Origin: Pasteurella canis
GTDB lineage: Bacteria; Pseudomonadota; Gammaproteobacteria; Enterobacterales; Pasteurellaceae
NCBI RefSeq assembly: GCF_900454865.1
Contig: NZ_UGTV01000015.1
Location: 1,364,001-1,428,000 of the forward strand
Length of the DNA stretch: 64,000 bases
Direction of reading: 5' to 3'
Shown: piece after piece, positions 12,261-19,436 of the stretch
Numbering within the stretch: the stretch's first letter is position 1
How the letters are laid out: the number at the start of each line of letters is the position of its first letter
The notes under the pieces: model-generated
Told to the model about the DNA's origin: nothing
Seen by the model: the letters and a program-made list of their open reading frames with translations, nothing else
The model's database searches: none
Made by a program: the position numbers and the translations under genes

Positions 12261-12773
12261 ATGGCTGGAGTAAATAAAGTAATCATTGTGGGCAATTTAG
12301 GAAATGATCCTGAAATTCGCACAATGCCAAATGGCGACGCCGTAGCGAATATTAGCGTTGCAACAAGCGAAAGCTGGATTGATAAAAATACTAACGAACG
12401 CCGTGAAATCACAGAATGGCATCGCATCGTATTCTATCGTCGTCAAGCTGAAGTGGCTGGAGAGTATTTACGTAAAGGCTCTAAAGTGTATGTAGAAGGG
12501 CGCTTAAGAACACGTAAATGGCAAGATCAAAATGGTCAAGATCGCTACACAACAGAGATTCAAGGCGATGTACTACAAATGCTAGACAGCCGCAATGATC
12601 GACCACAAGCAGGTGGTTACGCACCTCAAGCCTCTGCGCCACAATACAATTCGCCGACTAGTGGCAGCTATGGTAATAACTTTAGCTCACAATCTAACCG
12701 TCCACAACAGTCTGCACCACAAAGTGAGCCACCAATGGACATGGGCTTTGAAGAAGATAATATTCCATTCTGA
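12261..12773 (+). CDS. ssb: Single-stranded DNA-binding protein
   Basis: Tetrameric protein that coats single-stranded DNA and recruits replication and repair partners. It has 170 residues: an N-terminal OB fold (about 1-110, beginning [18 protein letters not shown]), a low-complexity Gln/Ser/Pro-rich linker (about 112-155), and an acidic C-terminal tip EEDNIPF that binds partner proteins. The ribosome binding site AAAGAGGA is well placed. It ends at a strong terminator, directly left of the accessory island. Confidence 0.98.
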   Translation: MAGVNKVIIVGNLGNDPEIRTMPNGDAVANISVATSESWIDKNTNERREITEWHRIVFYRRQAEVAGEYLRKGSKVYVEGRLRTRKWQDQNGQDRYTTEIQGDVLQMLDSRNDRPQAGGYAPQASAPQYNSPTSGSYGNNFSSQSNRPQQSAPQSEPPMDMGFEEDNIPF

Positions 12774-12818
12774 ATTCCATATAAATTAAAAATGTAAAAT
12801 AAAATCTATATAAAGATG

Positions 12819-12852
12819 GAGAATCCTTTATTGATAAGGGTTCTCTTTTTTT
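12819..12852 (+). terminator. Rho-independent terminator of ssb
   Basis: A 10-bp stem GAGAATCCTT / AAGGGTTCTC (one T-G wobble) with a 7-base loop, followed by seven Ts. Confidence 0.85.
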
Positions 12853-12912
12853 ACAGTAATGGTCTAACCAATTTCAACAAACCAAAGACTCTTTTTGATA
12901 AACTTTCTCAAA

Positions 12913-13098
12913 ATGGATAATTGCAAAATGGGTAAATTGTTTACCCCTGAATATAAAAAGCAATGTGTTGAAATGGTATTAGATGGAAAACACAGTGTTA
13001 CCCAAGTGTGTAAAATGATGCGAGTTAGCCAATCAGCCTTGAATAGTTGGCGACGACAAATTTATTATTTGACTATCTTAACCCAAATCGAGTTTTAG
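12913..13098 (+). pseudogene. IS3-family transposase OrfA fragment
   Basis: The residues beginning MGKLFTPEYKKQCVEMV and continuing to SQSALNSWRRQ match the N-terminal helix-turn-helix of IS3-family OrfA transposases. The likely start is the ATG at 12913 or 12928. Similarity ends after WRRQ at about 13060, and the remaining residues (IYYLTILTQIEF) are unrelated, so the gene is cut short. No OrfB or DDE domain follows, and I see no intact terminal repeats. It sits at the left border of the defence operon and is probably a scar from island acquisition. Confidence 0.7.
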
Positions 13099-13158
13099 TC
13101 GTTATCTAGCACAGCACCTTATATTTTAATCAGAAGCATCTTTACTATCTGTTAAGGC

Positions 13159-13188
13159 TTGAAATCCTGTAGCATGACTCAATATAGT
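13159..13188 (+). promoter_or_regulatory. Sigma-70-like promoter of the defence operon
   Basis: TTGAAA (13159-13164), an 18-base spacer, then TATAGT (13183-13188). It lies 76 bases upstream of the preferred CD-NTase start. This is a pattern-based prediction. Confidence 0.45.
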
Positions 13189-13200
13189 AAAAGCAAAACG

Positions 13201-13226
13201 ATTTTGGGCTTATTAAAACCCAAAAT
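13201..13226. promoter_or_regulatory. Perfect palindrome in the CBASS leader (operator or leader hairpin)
   Basis: ATTTTGGG and CCCAAAAT form perfect 8-base arms around a 10-base spacer, just downstream of the predicted transcription start and 37 bases before the first gene. It could be a repressor operator or an RNA hairpin. No regulator gene lies within the island. Confidence 0.45.
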
Positions 13227-13263
13227 AATCTATTATGTACTGAAAATTTTATGGAGATTAACT

Positions 13264-14196
13264 ATGGCTAACTATAAAAGTGATTACTTGAACTCTGTGC
13301 TAGAAAGTTACAGGATGAAACATATTGAAGAGTTGATTAACACATATCGCACCAAACGAGATGAGATTAAGCAATTTTTAAATGAACAATATGGTAGTAA
13401 AATTTATGAGCCATTTAATTCTGGCTCGTATAAAAAACATACCGCCATCAATACCAAATTTGATTTGGATTTGGTTGTACCATTTAAACGCAATGTTTTT
13501 TCAACATTAGAAGACATGTTTGAAGATGTTTTTGAAAAATTAACTGAAAAATATCAGCATGAAACGACCATTAAAAAACAAGGTGTTTCGATTGGTTTGA
13601 CTTTTGATGAAGAAGATGAAATTAATATTGATGTTGTCCCTGCAAGAGAGACAAGTCAAGATTCATTTCCAGTAGAAAAAAACTTAAATTTACATAAAAC
13701 ACAAAGTGATGGATATCTTAAAACCAATATTCATGCTCAAATTGAACACATTAAAGCCAAAGAAAATGAAAGAAAAGTTATTCGCTTGCTAAAAATATGG
13801 AAAGCTTGTCATCAATATAAATACAAGTCTTTTTTTATTGAACTATTGGTAATTAAGGCTTATGAAAAATCATCTCCACAGGGTAACTTATGGGAACAAT
13901 TTAAAACTGTTCTAAATTATATTATTGATAATATTCAAAGCGAAAATTTTACACTCAAAGACCCTGGCAACAGCAATAACGATTTGGCATTATCGCTAGA
14001 TGATATTGAGAAAAATATGTTGGTTTTCAGATTAAAATCTATGTTGGAACAAATTGAATCAAATGAGAAGCAAATAGAGTTTTATCTCCCATTAAATGAA
14101 AAATTTGCCGAAGATAATAAAGATGAGAATAAGGCTTATGGTCTTAAAAGTTCAGTTTTAATTTCAACACCGCCAGTTTCACAAAGATTTGGTTGA
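13264..14196 (+). CDS. CBASS CD-NTase (cGAS/DncV-like nucleotidyltransferase)
   Basis: Predicted signal synthase of a CBASS anti-phage system, making cyclic di- or trinucleotides after phage sensing. It has 310 residues. The nucleotidyltransferase signature is present: G54-S55 followed by the metal-binding pair D67-x-D69 (KFDLDLVVPF) and the third Asp D123 (INIDVVPA). Helices in residues 195-300 fit an OAS-like C-terminal domain. The protein ends QRFG, so the last residue is glycine, as expected if Cap2 conjugates its C-terminus. The ATG at 13264 has a GGAGA ribosome binding site seven bases upstream; an earlier in-frame codon at 13159 lacks one. The stop lies one base before the cap2 ATG. 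The exact clade and product cannot be told by eye. Confidence 0.88.
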   Translation: MANYKSDYLNSVLESYRMKHIEELINTYRTKRDEIKQFLNEQYGSKIYEPFNSGSYKKHTAINTKFDLDLVVPFKRNVFSTLEDMFEDVFEKLTEKYQHETTIKKQGVSIGLTFDEEDEINIDVVPARETSQDSFPVEKNLNLHKTQSDGYLKTNIHAQIEHIKAKENERKVIRLLKIWKACHQYKYKSFFIELLVIKAYEKSSPQGNLWEQFKTVLNYIIDNIQSENFTLKDPGNSNNDLALSLDDIEKNMLVFRLKSMLEQIESNEKQIEFYLPLNEKFAEDNKDENKAYGLKSSVLISTPPVSQRFG

Positions 14197-14197
14197 T

Positions 14198-15820
14198 ATG
14201 AAATTTTCGCAAATTGAATTAGAGCAAGCTATTCAATCCATTCCATACATTCAAAATTTATCTGCCCTTCACTTTTCACAAGAGCAGGTAAGTTTTGACA
14301 TTACTTTTGATTTTGAAGAATTAGATAAACCTATTGATTTTAATATTATCATTGATCAAGCCTACCCATTAAAAATCAGTGATAGTGAGTCCATTGGCTT
14401 TTATCTAAAAGATGATGAGTATAAACAATTTAGCCATGTAATGTTGAACAATGCAATTTGTTTTCATAATCAACATTGCATTACTTTTCACAAAAAATTA
14501 CAGCAGGATTTTCAAGCGATTAAACAATGGATTGTTAAATATGTTATTAACCAAGAAAAAGATGAGCATTATGAACATCTAATCACAGAAAATTGTACTT
14601 ATAAAGAGACATATTTTTCTTTTCAATTTACAGATGTTGATGAATCATTTTCTCAAAATGAGATTGGTATTGTTACCAACACTTTCTTAACAAAATCAAA
14701 ATATAAAGATAAGGATATGTACCATTATTTAGTGCAATCTTTTACGCATAATATTACCCAAAGAAATTGCCAATGGTCATCGTTTTACTCAAACAAGGAA
14801 AATGATTTATCAGGGATTTATGTCTTTATTGGTAAAAGACCATCAAATTATGATAGATTTTCATTTTCAAATTGGCAAGAATTTAAATCCTTATTTAACC
14901 AAGAAATGTTAAGTGAGATTTGGAAAATTACTTTTTCTATTCAACAAAAATATATACCTATTTTTATTGGATATAATACAAAAAATCAAAACATCCACTG
15001 GCAAGTTGCGATGATTGATTTGAAAGACCAATTTTTCAAAAATACGCAAGGAATATATGAACTTTGCGATAAGAAAATAAACTGGGTTATTTCAAAAAAT
15101 TCATCCTATCATTATTTTTTCGGACGAGGTGCGTTTCATCCAAATCTAACCGATAAAAAAGTGCTTATTATTGGGCTAGGAGCGATTGGAAGTCAAGTTG
15201 CTAAGACACTTGTGCGTGGTGGTTGTAAGAATATTACCATTGCTGATTATGATGTTAAAGAACCAGAGAATATTTGCCGTTCAGAATATAACTTTCTTCC
15301 GCCTTATACCAATAAAACAGATGAATTAGCAGGTATTTTATGGAGTGTATCTCCTTTTGTTGAGTTGAGTTCTATTCGTCATTTGGCAACAGAATATATT
15401 AAATTTGATCTTCCATCAGTATATCTTAATTTTTTATCAGAGCAATTTTCAGAATTTGATTATATTTTTGATTGTTCTACCGATGATGATTTAATGTATC
15501 TTACAGGCAAGTTAAATTTAACCAGCACTATATTGAATTTATCTATAACAAATCACGCAAAAGCATTGGTATGTGGTGTTTCACCCAATCATTACCGCTT
15601 TGTTAGACATCAGTTTGATAATATTTTAGAGAATGATACTTTGGATTTATATAATCCTATTGGCTGTTGGAATCCAACTTTTAAAGCATCGTATAATGAT
15701 ATTGCCATTATGGTTCAACTATCATTAAAAACAATTAACTTAATGATTCAAAAGAATAATTATCAAAATTTTACTATTCAATATGATGATAATCTCAATT
15801 TAAAGGTTGAGAGGTTTTAA
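14198..15820 (+). CDS. cap2: CBASS Cap2, E2-E1 ubiquitin-transfer-like fusion
   Basis: Predicted conjugating enzyme that links the CD-NTase C-terminus to a target and so primes it. It has 540 residues. The N-terminal part resembles the bacterial E2 domain, with candidate catalytic Cys88 (HVMLNNAICFH). The C-terminal part is an E1/ThiF adenylation domain: GLGAIG at 326-331, D350, N358 and R361 (DYDVKEPENICR), and a late Cys490 (GCWNPTF) placed where the E1 thioester cysteine is expected. The preferred ATG is at 14198, just after the CD-NTase stop; a TTG at 14189 is possible. Its stop overlaps the cap3 ATG by one base. Codon use is as AT-rich as the rest of the island. Confidence 0.88.
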   Translation: MKFSQIELEQAIQSIPYIQNLSALHFSQEQVSFDITFDFEELDKPIDFNIIIDQAYPLKISDSESIGFYLKDDEYKQFSHVMLNNAICFHNQHCITFHKKLQQDFQAIKQWIVKYVINQEKDEHYEHLITENCTYKETYFSFQFTDVDESFSQNEIGIVTNTFLTKSKYKDKDMYHYLVQSFTHNITQRNCQWSSFYSNKENDLSGIYVFIGKRPSNYDRFSFSNWQEFKSLFNQEMLSEIWKITFSIQQKYIPIFIGYNTKNQNIHWQVAMIDLKDQFFKNTQGIYELCDKKINWVISKNSSYHYFFGRGAFHPNLTDKKVLIIGLGAIGSQVAKTLVRGGCKNITIADYDVKEPENICRSEYNFLPPYTNKTDELAGILWSVSPFVELSSIRHLATEYIKFDLPSVYLNFLSEQFSEFDYIFDCSTDDDLMYLTGKLNLTSTILNLSITNHAKALVCGVSPNHYRFVRHQFDNILENDTLDLYNPIGCWNPTFKASYNDIAIMVQLSLKTINLMIQKNNYQNFTIQYDDNLNLKVERF

Positions 15821-16287
15821 TGATTATAAAAAAATATAAAAATCTTCAACTATGTATTGAATGCCCACTTATTAAACTGATGACGAAGACCGCAATTCAT
15901 CATTATCCAAATGAATATGGTGGATTTTTGTTGGGTTATTATTCTGATGATTTTACCAAATTGTATATTAAAGATTTTTTATTGGTTGATAAATACGCCA
16001 GCTCACCAGTAGAATTTAGGCGTGAATTAAATGTAAAAATTCATGATTTTGAAAAGATATTTCAAGAAACTGGTTTATATTATATAGGTGAATGGCATAG
16101 TCATCCAAATGCATCAGCGTGGTATAGTTTAACGGATTTGCAAGCAATGAATAATATTGCTTCTTGTAATACAGTTCAGCTGAATAATCCTGTTTTGCTT
16201 ATTTTAAGTATTTCTAACAATAAATTGTTGGATTTTAATTTCTTTATTTTTGATAAAGGTAGGTTAATTGTTTATGAATCATGTTGA
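15820..16287 (+). CDS. cap3: CBASS Cap3, JAMM-type isopeptidase
   Basis: Predicted metalloprotease that removes Cap2-made conjugates. It has 155 residues with an intact JAMM motif: Glu32, then His93-Ser-His95, Ser103 and Asp106 (EWHSHPNASAWYSLTD), which together bind zinc. The ATG shares one base with the cap2 stop, so translation is coupled. The next gene overlaps its 3' end by 14 bases in another frame. Together with the CD-NTase and Cap2 this gives the full type II CBASS ancillary set. Confidence 0.88.
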   Translation: MIIKKYKNLQLCIECPLIKLMTKTAIHHYPNEYGGFLLGYYSDDFTKLYIKDFLLVDKYASSPVEFRRELNVKIHDFEKIFQETGLYYIGEWHSHPNASAWYSLTDLQAMNNIASCNTVQLNNPVLLILSISNNKLLDFNFFIFDKGRLIVYESC

Positions 16288-17104
16288 TTTATCAGCCTTG
16301 TTTCGTGGTATGCAAGGGCAAATGCAAAGCCAATTAAGTACCAATCGTGAATTTATTCATCATCCAGGTTCAAAAGGCGATGCCTTAGAAAATGCTTGGA
16401 TTGAATGGTTGCAAAATTATTTACCAAATCGTTATAGTGTAGATAAAGCAATTGTGATTGATTACCACGGAAATACTAGTGACCAAATTGATATTGTTAT
16501 TTATGATAATTGGTTTACACCATTTATTTTTAATCAAAATGGCTTTAAATACATTCCAGCCGAAGGCGTTTATGCTGTTTTTGAAGTCAAACCTGATATT
16601 CAGGGAAATGTAGGTGATATTAATTACATTAAGTACGCAGGTCAAAAAATTGCCAGTGTCAGAAAATTAGACCGCACATCAACATCTATGATTAATTCTG
16701 GGCAAAAACTACCTGCTCGCCCATTAACAAAGATTATTGGTGGGATTTTAACCACAACCAATTCTTTTACACATACTAACAATGATACCATTGAAAAGCA
16801 TATCAAATCTTTAACTGATTTAGAGGGGATTGATTTGGGTTGTATTGTGGATTATGGTAGCTTCTTTGTGCAATATCAAGGGGAAGAAGATACCAATGAG
16901 AGAATAGATTTTAGCAAACGCATTCATGATTATTATCATAATCGAACTTTTCAATCATTAGTATTTAGTCAGCCTGAAAATTCATTAATCACTTTCTTTA
17001 TGCAATTAACCCGTTATTTACAACAAGCAATCGGGACGGTGCCTGCTATTGATTTACAGGCATATATGAATACAATTCGGGAAAGAATTGATAGTGAGAT
17101 TTAA
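16274..17104 (+). CDS. DUF6602-type PD-(D/E)XK nuclease-like protein, candidate CBASS effector
   Basis: A 276-residue protein whose N-terminal half carries a PD-(D/E)XK-like active site: E39 (GSKGDALENAW), D73 (SDQIDIVIYD) and E104-V-K106 (VYAVFEVKPD). The C-terminal half (DLGCIVDYGSFF, then GTVPAIDLQAY) fits my memory of DUF6602 proteins; this family name needs a profile search. No SAVED, transmembrane, phospholipase or TIR domain is visible. The ATG at 16274 has an AAAGGTAGG ribosome binding site and overlaps cap3 by 14 bases. Being last in the operon, it is the natural effector candidate, perhaps cutting DNA when activated. How it would sense a cyclic nucleotide is unknown. Confidence 0.75.
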   Translation: MNHVDLSALFRGMQGQMQSQLSTNREFIHHPGSKGDALENAWIEWLQNYLPNRYSVDKAIVIDYHGNTSDQIDIVIYDNWFTPFIFNQNGFKYIPAEGVYAVFEVKPDIQGNVGDINYIKYAGQKIASVRKLDRTSTSMINSGQKLPARPLTKIIGGILTTTNSFTHTNNDTIEKHIKSLTDLEGIDLGCIVDYGSFFVQYQGEEDTNERIDFSKRIHDYYHNRTFQSLVFSQPENSLITFFMQLTRYLQQAIGTVPAIDLQAYMNTIRERIDSEI

Positions 17105-17213
17105 GTGAAATTCTTGATTATTACCACTCTTTTATCTTATGAAATAATTATTCTGAATAATAGAACACTGTTTCCAAAGTCTGACAACGGTGTTTTTCTT
17201 ACAAATAAAGAGA

Positions 17214-17363
17214 TTACCCCTTCAATCTTTGTATATCAATTAGAAAGTGATATTTTACATCAGATTTTTGCGTTTCTTTATGTGGGGATTCTGGCATATC
17301 AAGCATTTCTATATCTTCCACGATATTATTCTCAATAGAAAATTCATAATTTTTGTGTTTTGG
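17214..17363 (-). pseudogene. Minus-strand coding remnant at the right end of the island
   Basis: On the minus strand 49 codons are open, with hydrophilic, protein-like composition (NNIVEDIEMLDMPESPHKE, ending IQRLKG and a stop at 17214-17216). A stop lies directly upstream, and the preceding frame carries MIDRMTKTQKL, suggesting a frameshift. A competing + strand frame (17105-17338, GTG start, 77 residues) begins at the effector stop, but its sequence looks like noise with one hydrophobic run. I judge the minus-strand reading slightly better. Neither is recognised. Confidence 0.25.
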
Positions 17364-17708
17364 TCATTCGATCAATCATAATGTAGCAATCTTATGGTTG
17401 CCCATAATCAGGTGTAGTGTTAATGGTGTAAGCAACTATGAGCAATAAGTATAAAAACGGTATAATCAAACTCAATGACTCTATGACCAAATATTGTCTG
17501 CTTGGTATCTCATAGCAAGTACATTGTGTAAAAATAAAATCTGAAATCTAGCCTTTTTATTCTTTATTTTTACGTGTTCACACTTCAATTTTGACAAGTT
17601 AATATTTAATTGATTGATTTCAAATTGTTTTATAATTTACATTTCCAAATGATATAGAAACAACCGTTTTAAAACCTATACCTTTAAAACTGATAACATT
17701 CAATGATA
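17364..17708. other. AT-rich gap between island and folD, no gene seen
   Basis: About 345 bases with stops in all frames. Only short open pieces are seen, for example MSNKYKNGIIKLNDSM on the + strand near 17440. No RNA gene, terminal repeat or attachment duplication was recognised. Confidence 0.5.
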
Positions 17709-17741
17709 AAAATACGCTATTGATGAAATAGCGTTTTTTTT
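17709..17741 (+). terminator. Terminator at the right border of the island
   Basis: ACGCTATT / AATAGCGT stem extended by A/T pairs, followed by a run of eight Ts. It can end transcription coming from the defence operon. Confidence 0.75.
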
Positions 17742-17796
17742 ATTATCGAAGATATTCTACAAGTTTACATATTCAGCATAATAGTAAATCTACTTC

Positions 17797-17830
17797 AAAA
17801 AAATGCGGTCAAAATCGACCGCACTTTTTT
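17797..17830. terminator. USS-containing hairpin downstream of folD
   Basis: AAAAAAATGCGGTC pairs with GACCGCACTTTTTT (one mismatch). The right arm is a perfect uptake signal at 17818-17826. It lies 15 bases beyond the folD stop and can terminate from both sides. Confidence 0.75.
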
Positions 17831-17844
17831 GTACTATTTGCTGA

Positions 17845-18693
17845 TTATATCTGCTTTTCATAGGCAGTTAATGTATTAAACATCAACATTGCTACTGTCA
17901 TTGGTCCAACACCGCCTGGAACAGGCGTAATATAGCTGGCTTTTTTTGCTGCTACAGCGTATTCCACATCACCAACGAGTTTGCCATCAAGACGATTAAT
18001 GCCAACATCAATAACCACAGCACCTTCTTTGACCCAGTCTCCATTAATAAACTGTGGTTTGCCTACTGCTACAACCAAAATATCGGCTTGACGCACATGT
18101 GCTTCTAGATCTTTAGTAAAACGATGTGTCACTGTCACGGTACAACCCGCTAACAATAACTCTAATGCCATTGGTCTCCCTACAATATTTGAAGCTCCAA
18201 CTATCACAGCATGCTGCCCATATAAATTAATACCCGAGGTTTCAAGCAATTTCATCACGCCATAAGGGGTACAGGCTCGTAATGTAGGAATACGCTGACA
18301 TAAACGCCCGACATTATAAGGATGAAAGCCATCAACATCCTTTTCTGGTGTGATTCTCTCAATCACTTTTGTACTATCAATATGTTTTGGTAAAGGTAAC
18401 TGTACCAAAATACCATCAATTTCAACATCTTGATTAAGCTGGTCAATTAAAGTTAATAATTCATTTTCCGAAGTATTTTCAGACAAGTCATAAGATTTAG
18501 AATGAATCCCAATTTCTGCGCAACTTTTACGTTTACTACCGACATAGACTTGTGAGGCTGGATCTGTTCCAACAAGGATTACCGCTAACCCAGGTGCACG
18601 TTTTCCCTGTTGTACATATTGTTTTATTTTTTGCGCTACTTCTGACTTAATTTTAGTTGACAATTCTGTACCAGAAATCACTTGTGCAGTCAT
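17845..18693 (-). CDS. folD: Bifunctional methylene-THF dehydrogenase / cyclohydrolase
   Basis: Interconverts 5,10-methylene- and 10-formyl-tetrahydrofolate using NADP. It has 282 residues (E. coli 288). Motifs: YVGSKRKSC with the catalytic Lys, [12 protein letters not shown](P)-fold [14 protein letters not shown] near residue 165, and [15 protein letters not shown] near the end. The ATG is preceded by AAAGGAC. It stands alone, with the defence island on one side and tRNA genes on the other. Confidence 0.97.
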   Translation of the reverse strand: MTAQVISGTELSTKIKSEVAQKIKQYVQQGKRAPGLAVILVGTDPASQVYVGSKRKSCAEIGIHSKSYDLSENTSENELLTLIDQLNQDVEIDGILVQLPLPKHIDSTKVIERITPEKDVDGFHPYNVGRLCQRIPTLRACTPYGVMKLLETSGINLYGQHAVIVGASNIVGRPMALELLLAGCTVTVTHRFTKDLEAHVRQADILVVAVGKPQFINGDWVKEGAVVIDVGINRLDGKLVGDVEYAVAAKKASYITPVPGGVGPMTVAMLMFNTLTAYEKQI

Positions 18694-18852
18694 TCGTTTT
18701 GTCCTTTGATTGAGTGAAAGAAAACGTTTGCTATTTTGTCAGAAAAATAGCTCAAATGTAAGTGAAATTGAGATTAATTTGTACGATTGAATGAAAAATA
18801 GAAAAAATTAATTGACTGTAATTAAAAGGAAACTATAATGCTACACATTAAT

Positions 18853-18929
18853 CGGCGAGTAGCGCAGCTTGGTAGCGCAACTGGTTTGGGACCAGTGGGT
18901 CGTAGGTTCAAATCCTATCTCGCCGACCA
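18853..18929 (+). tRNA. tRNA-Pro (anticodon TGG)
   Basis: 77 bases with acceptor CGGCGAG/CTCGCCG, discriminator A and encoded CCA. The anticodon stem-loop is ACTGG-TTTGGGA-CCAGT, giving anticodon TGG. The T arm GGTTCAAATCC is normal. Confidence 0.97.
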
Positions 18930-18964
18930 CTTTCCTTTGTTTGAAAAAAATGTCCATTTGAAAT

Positions 18965-19041
18965 GCGCCCTTAGCTCAGCTGGATAGAGCAACGGCCTTC
19001 TAAGCCGTAGGTCATTGGTTCGAATCCAATAGGGCGTGCCA
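18965..19041 (+). tRNA. tRNA-Arg (anticodon TCT)
   Basis: 77 bases including encoded CCA. The anticodon arm ACGGC-CTTCTAA-GCCGT gives TCT, reading AGA/AGG. The acceptor GCGCCCT pairs with AGGGCGT, so the first pair is a G-U wobble, where the E. coli homologue has G-C. It is 35 bases after tRNA-Pro and probably co-transcribed. Confidence 0.96.
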
Positions 19042-19436
19042 TATATCTATATTTTTCTTCAATAACTATCATATGTTCAATTAAATTCTTATTCCTTTTC
19101 AAAATAAAGCTATTATCAGAACTATAAACTGGTCTATCCTCTTTCGCCAAATAAAAAAAATAAATAAATATTTTTTCTATCTAAGTCAAATATTTCTTAA
19201 AAAAAATTCATAAAAATTAATCTTTAATTATATAAAATTCAAAAAATAAGAAAGCCACACGAAAAAAAATTAAAGTAAATAAGTGTAAATAAATGTTTGC
19301 ATTATGTATACAAATGTATACCTTTGAATACCAAATTAAATTAATTTGTATATAATGAACCCGTTTTTTGCTTAATGCATAAACAAATTTACATATAATT
19401 AATCTAATTTACTCTTTTTTTAATTAAGGACATCTT
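19042..19436. promoter_or_regulatory. Long AT-rich leader upstream of the trimeric adhesin
   Basis: 395 bases with no gene, very rich in A/T and containing short A-tract and AATA-type repeats (19150-19170). A TATAAT at 19351-19356 could be the -10 element of the adhesin promoter, 80 bases before the ATG; no good -35 at 17 bases is seen. No long simple-sequence repeat typical of phase variation was found. Confidence 0.4.

Noticed and set aside
12895..13098. Intact IS element at the left of the defence island
   Set aside because: Only the N-terminal helix-turn-helix of OrfA remains; no OrfB and no terminal inverted repeats were seen.
13159..13263. Extended CD-NTase start upstream of 13264
   Set aside because: The extension would begin inside the predicted -35 element, lacks a ribosome binding site, and adds residues not expected in the family.
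17105..17338. Small + strand frame starting GTG directly after the DUF6602 gene
   Set aside because: No ribosome binding site of its own beyond coupling, no recognisable domain, and the opposite strand has a more protein-like reading of the same DNA. It could still be a small fifth CBASS gene, but I would not annotate it.
19140..19436. Phase-variable simple repeat upstream of the adhesin
   Set aside because: The short A-tract and AATA-like runs are too short and irregular to count as a contingency repeat.
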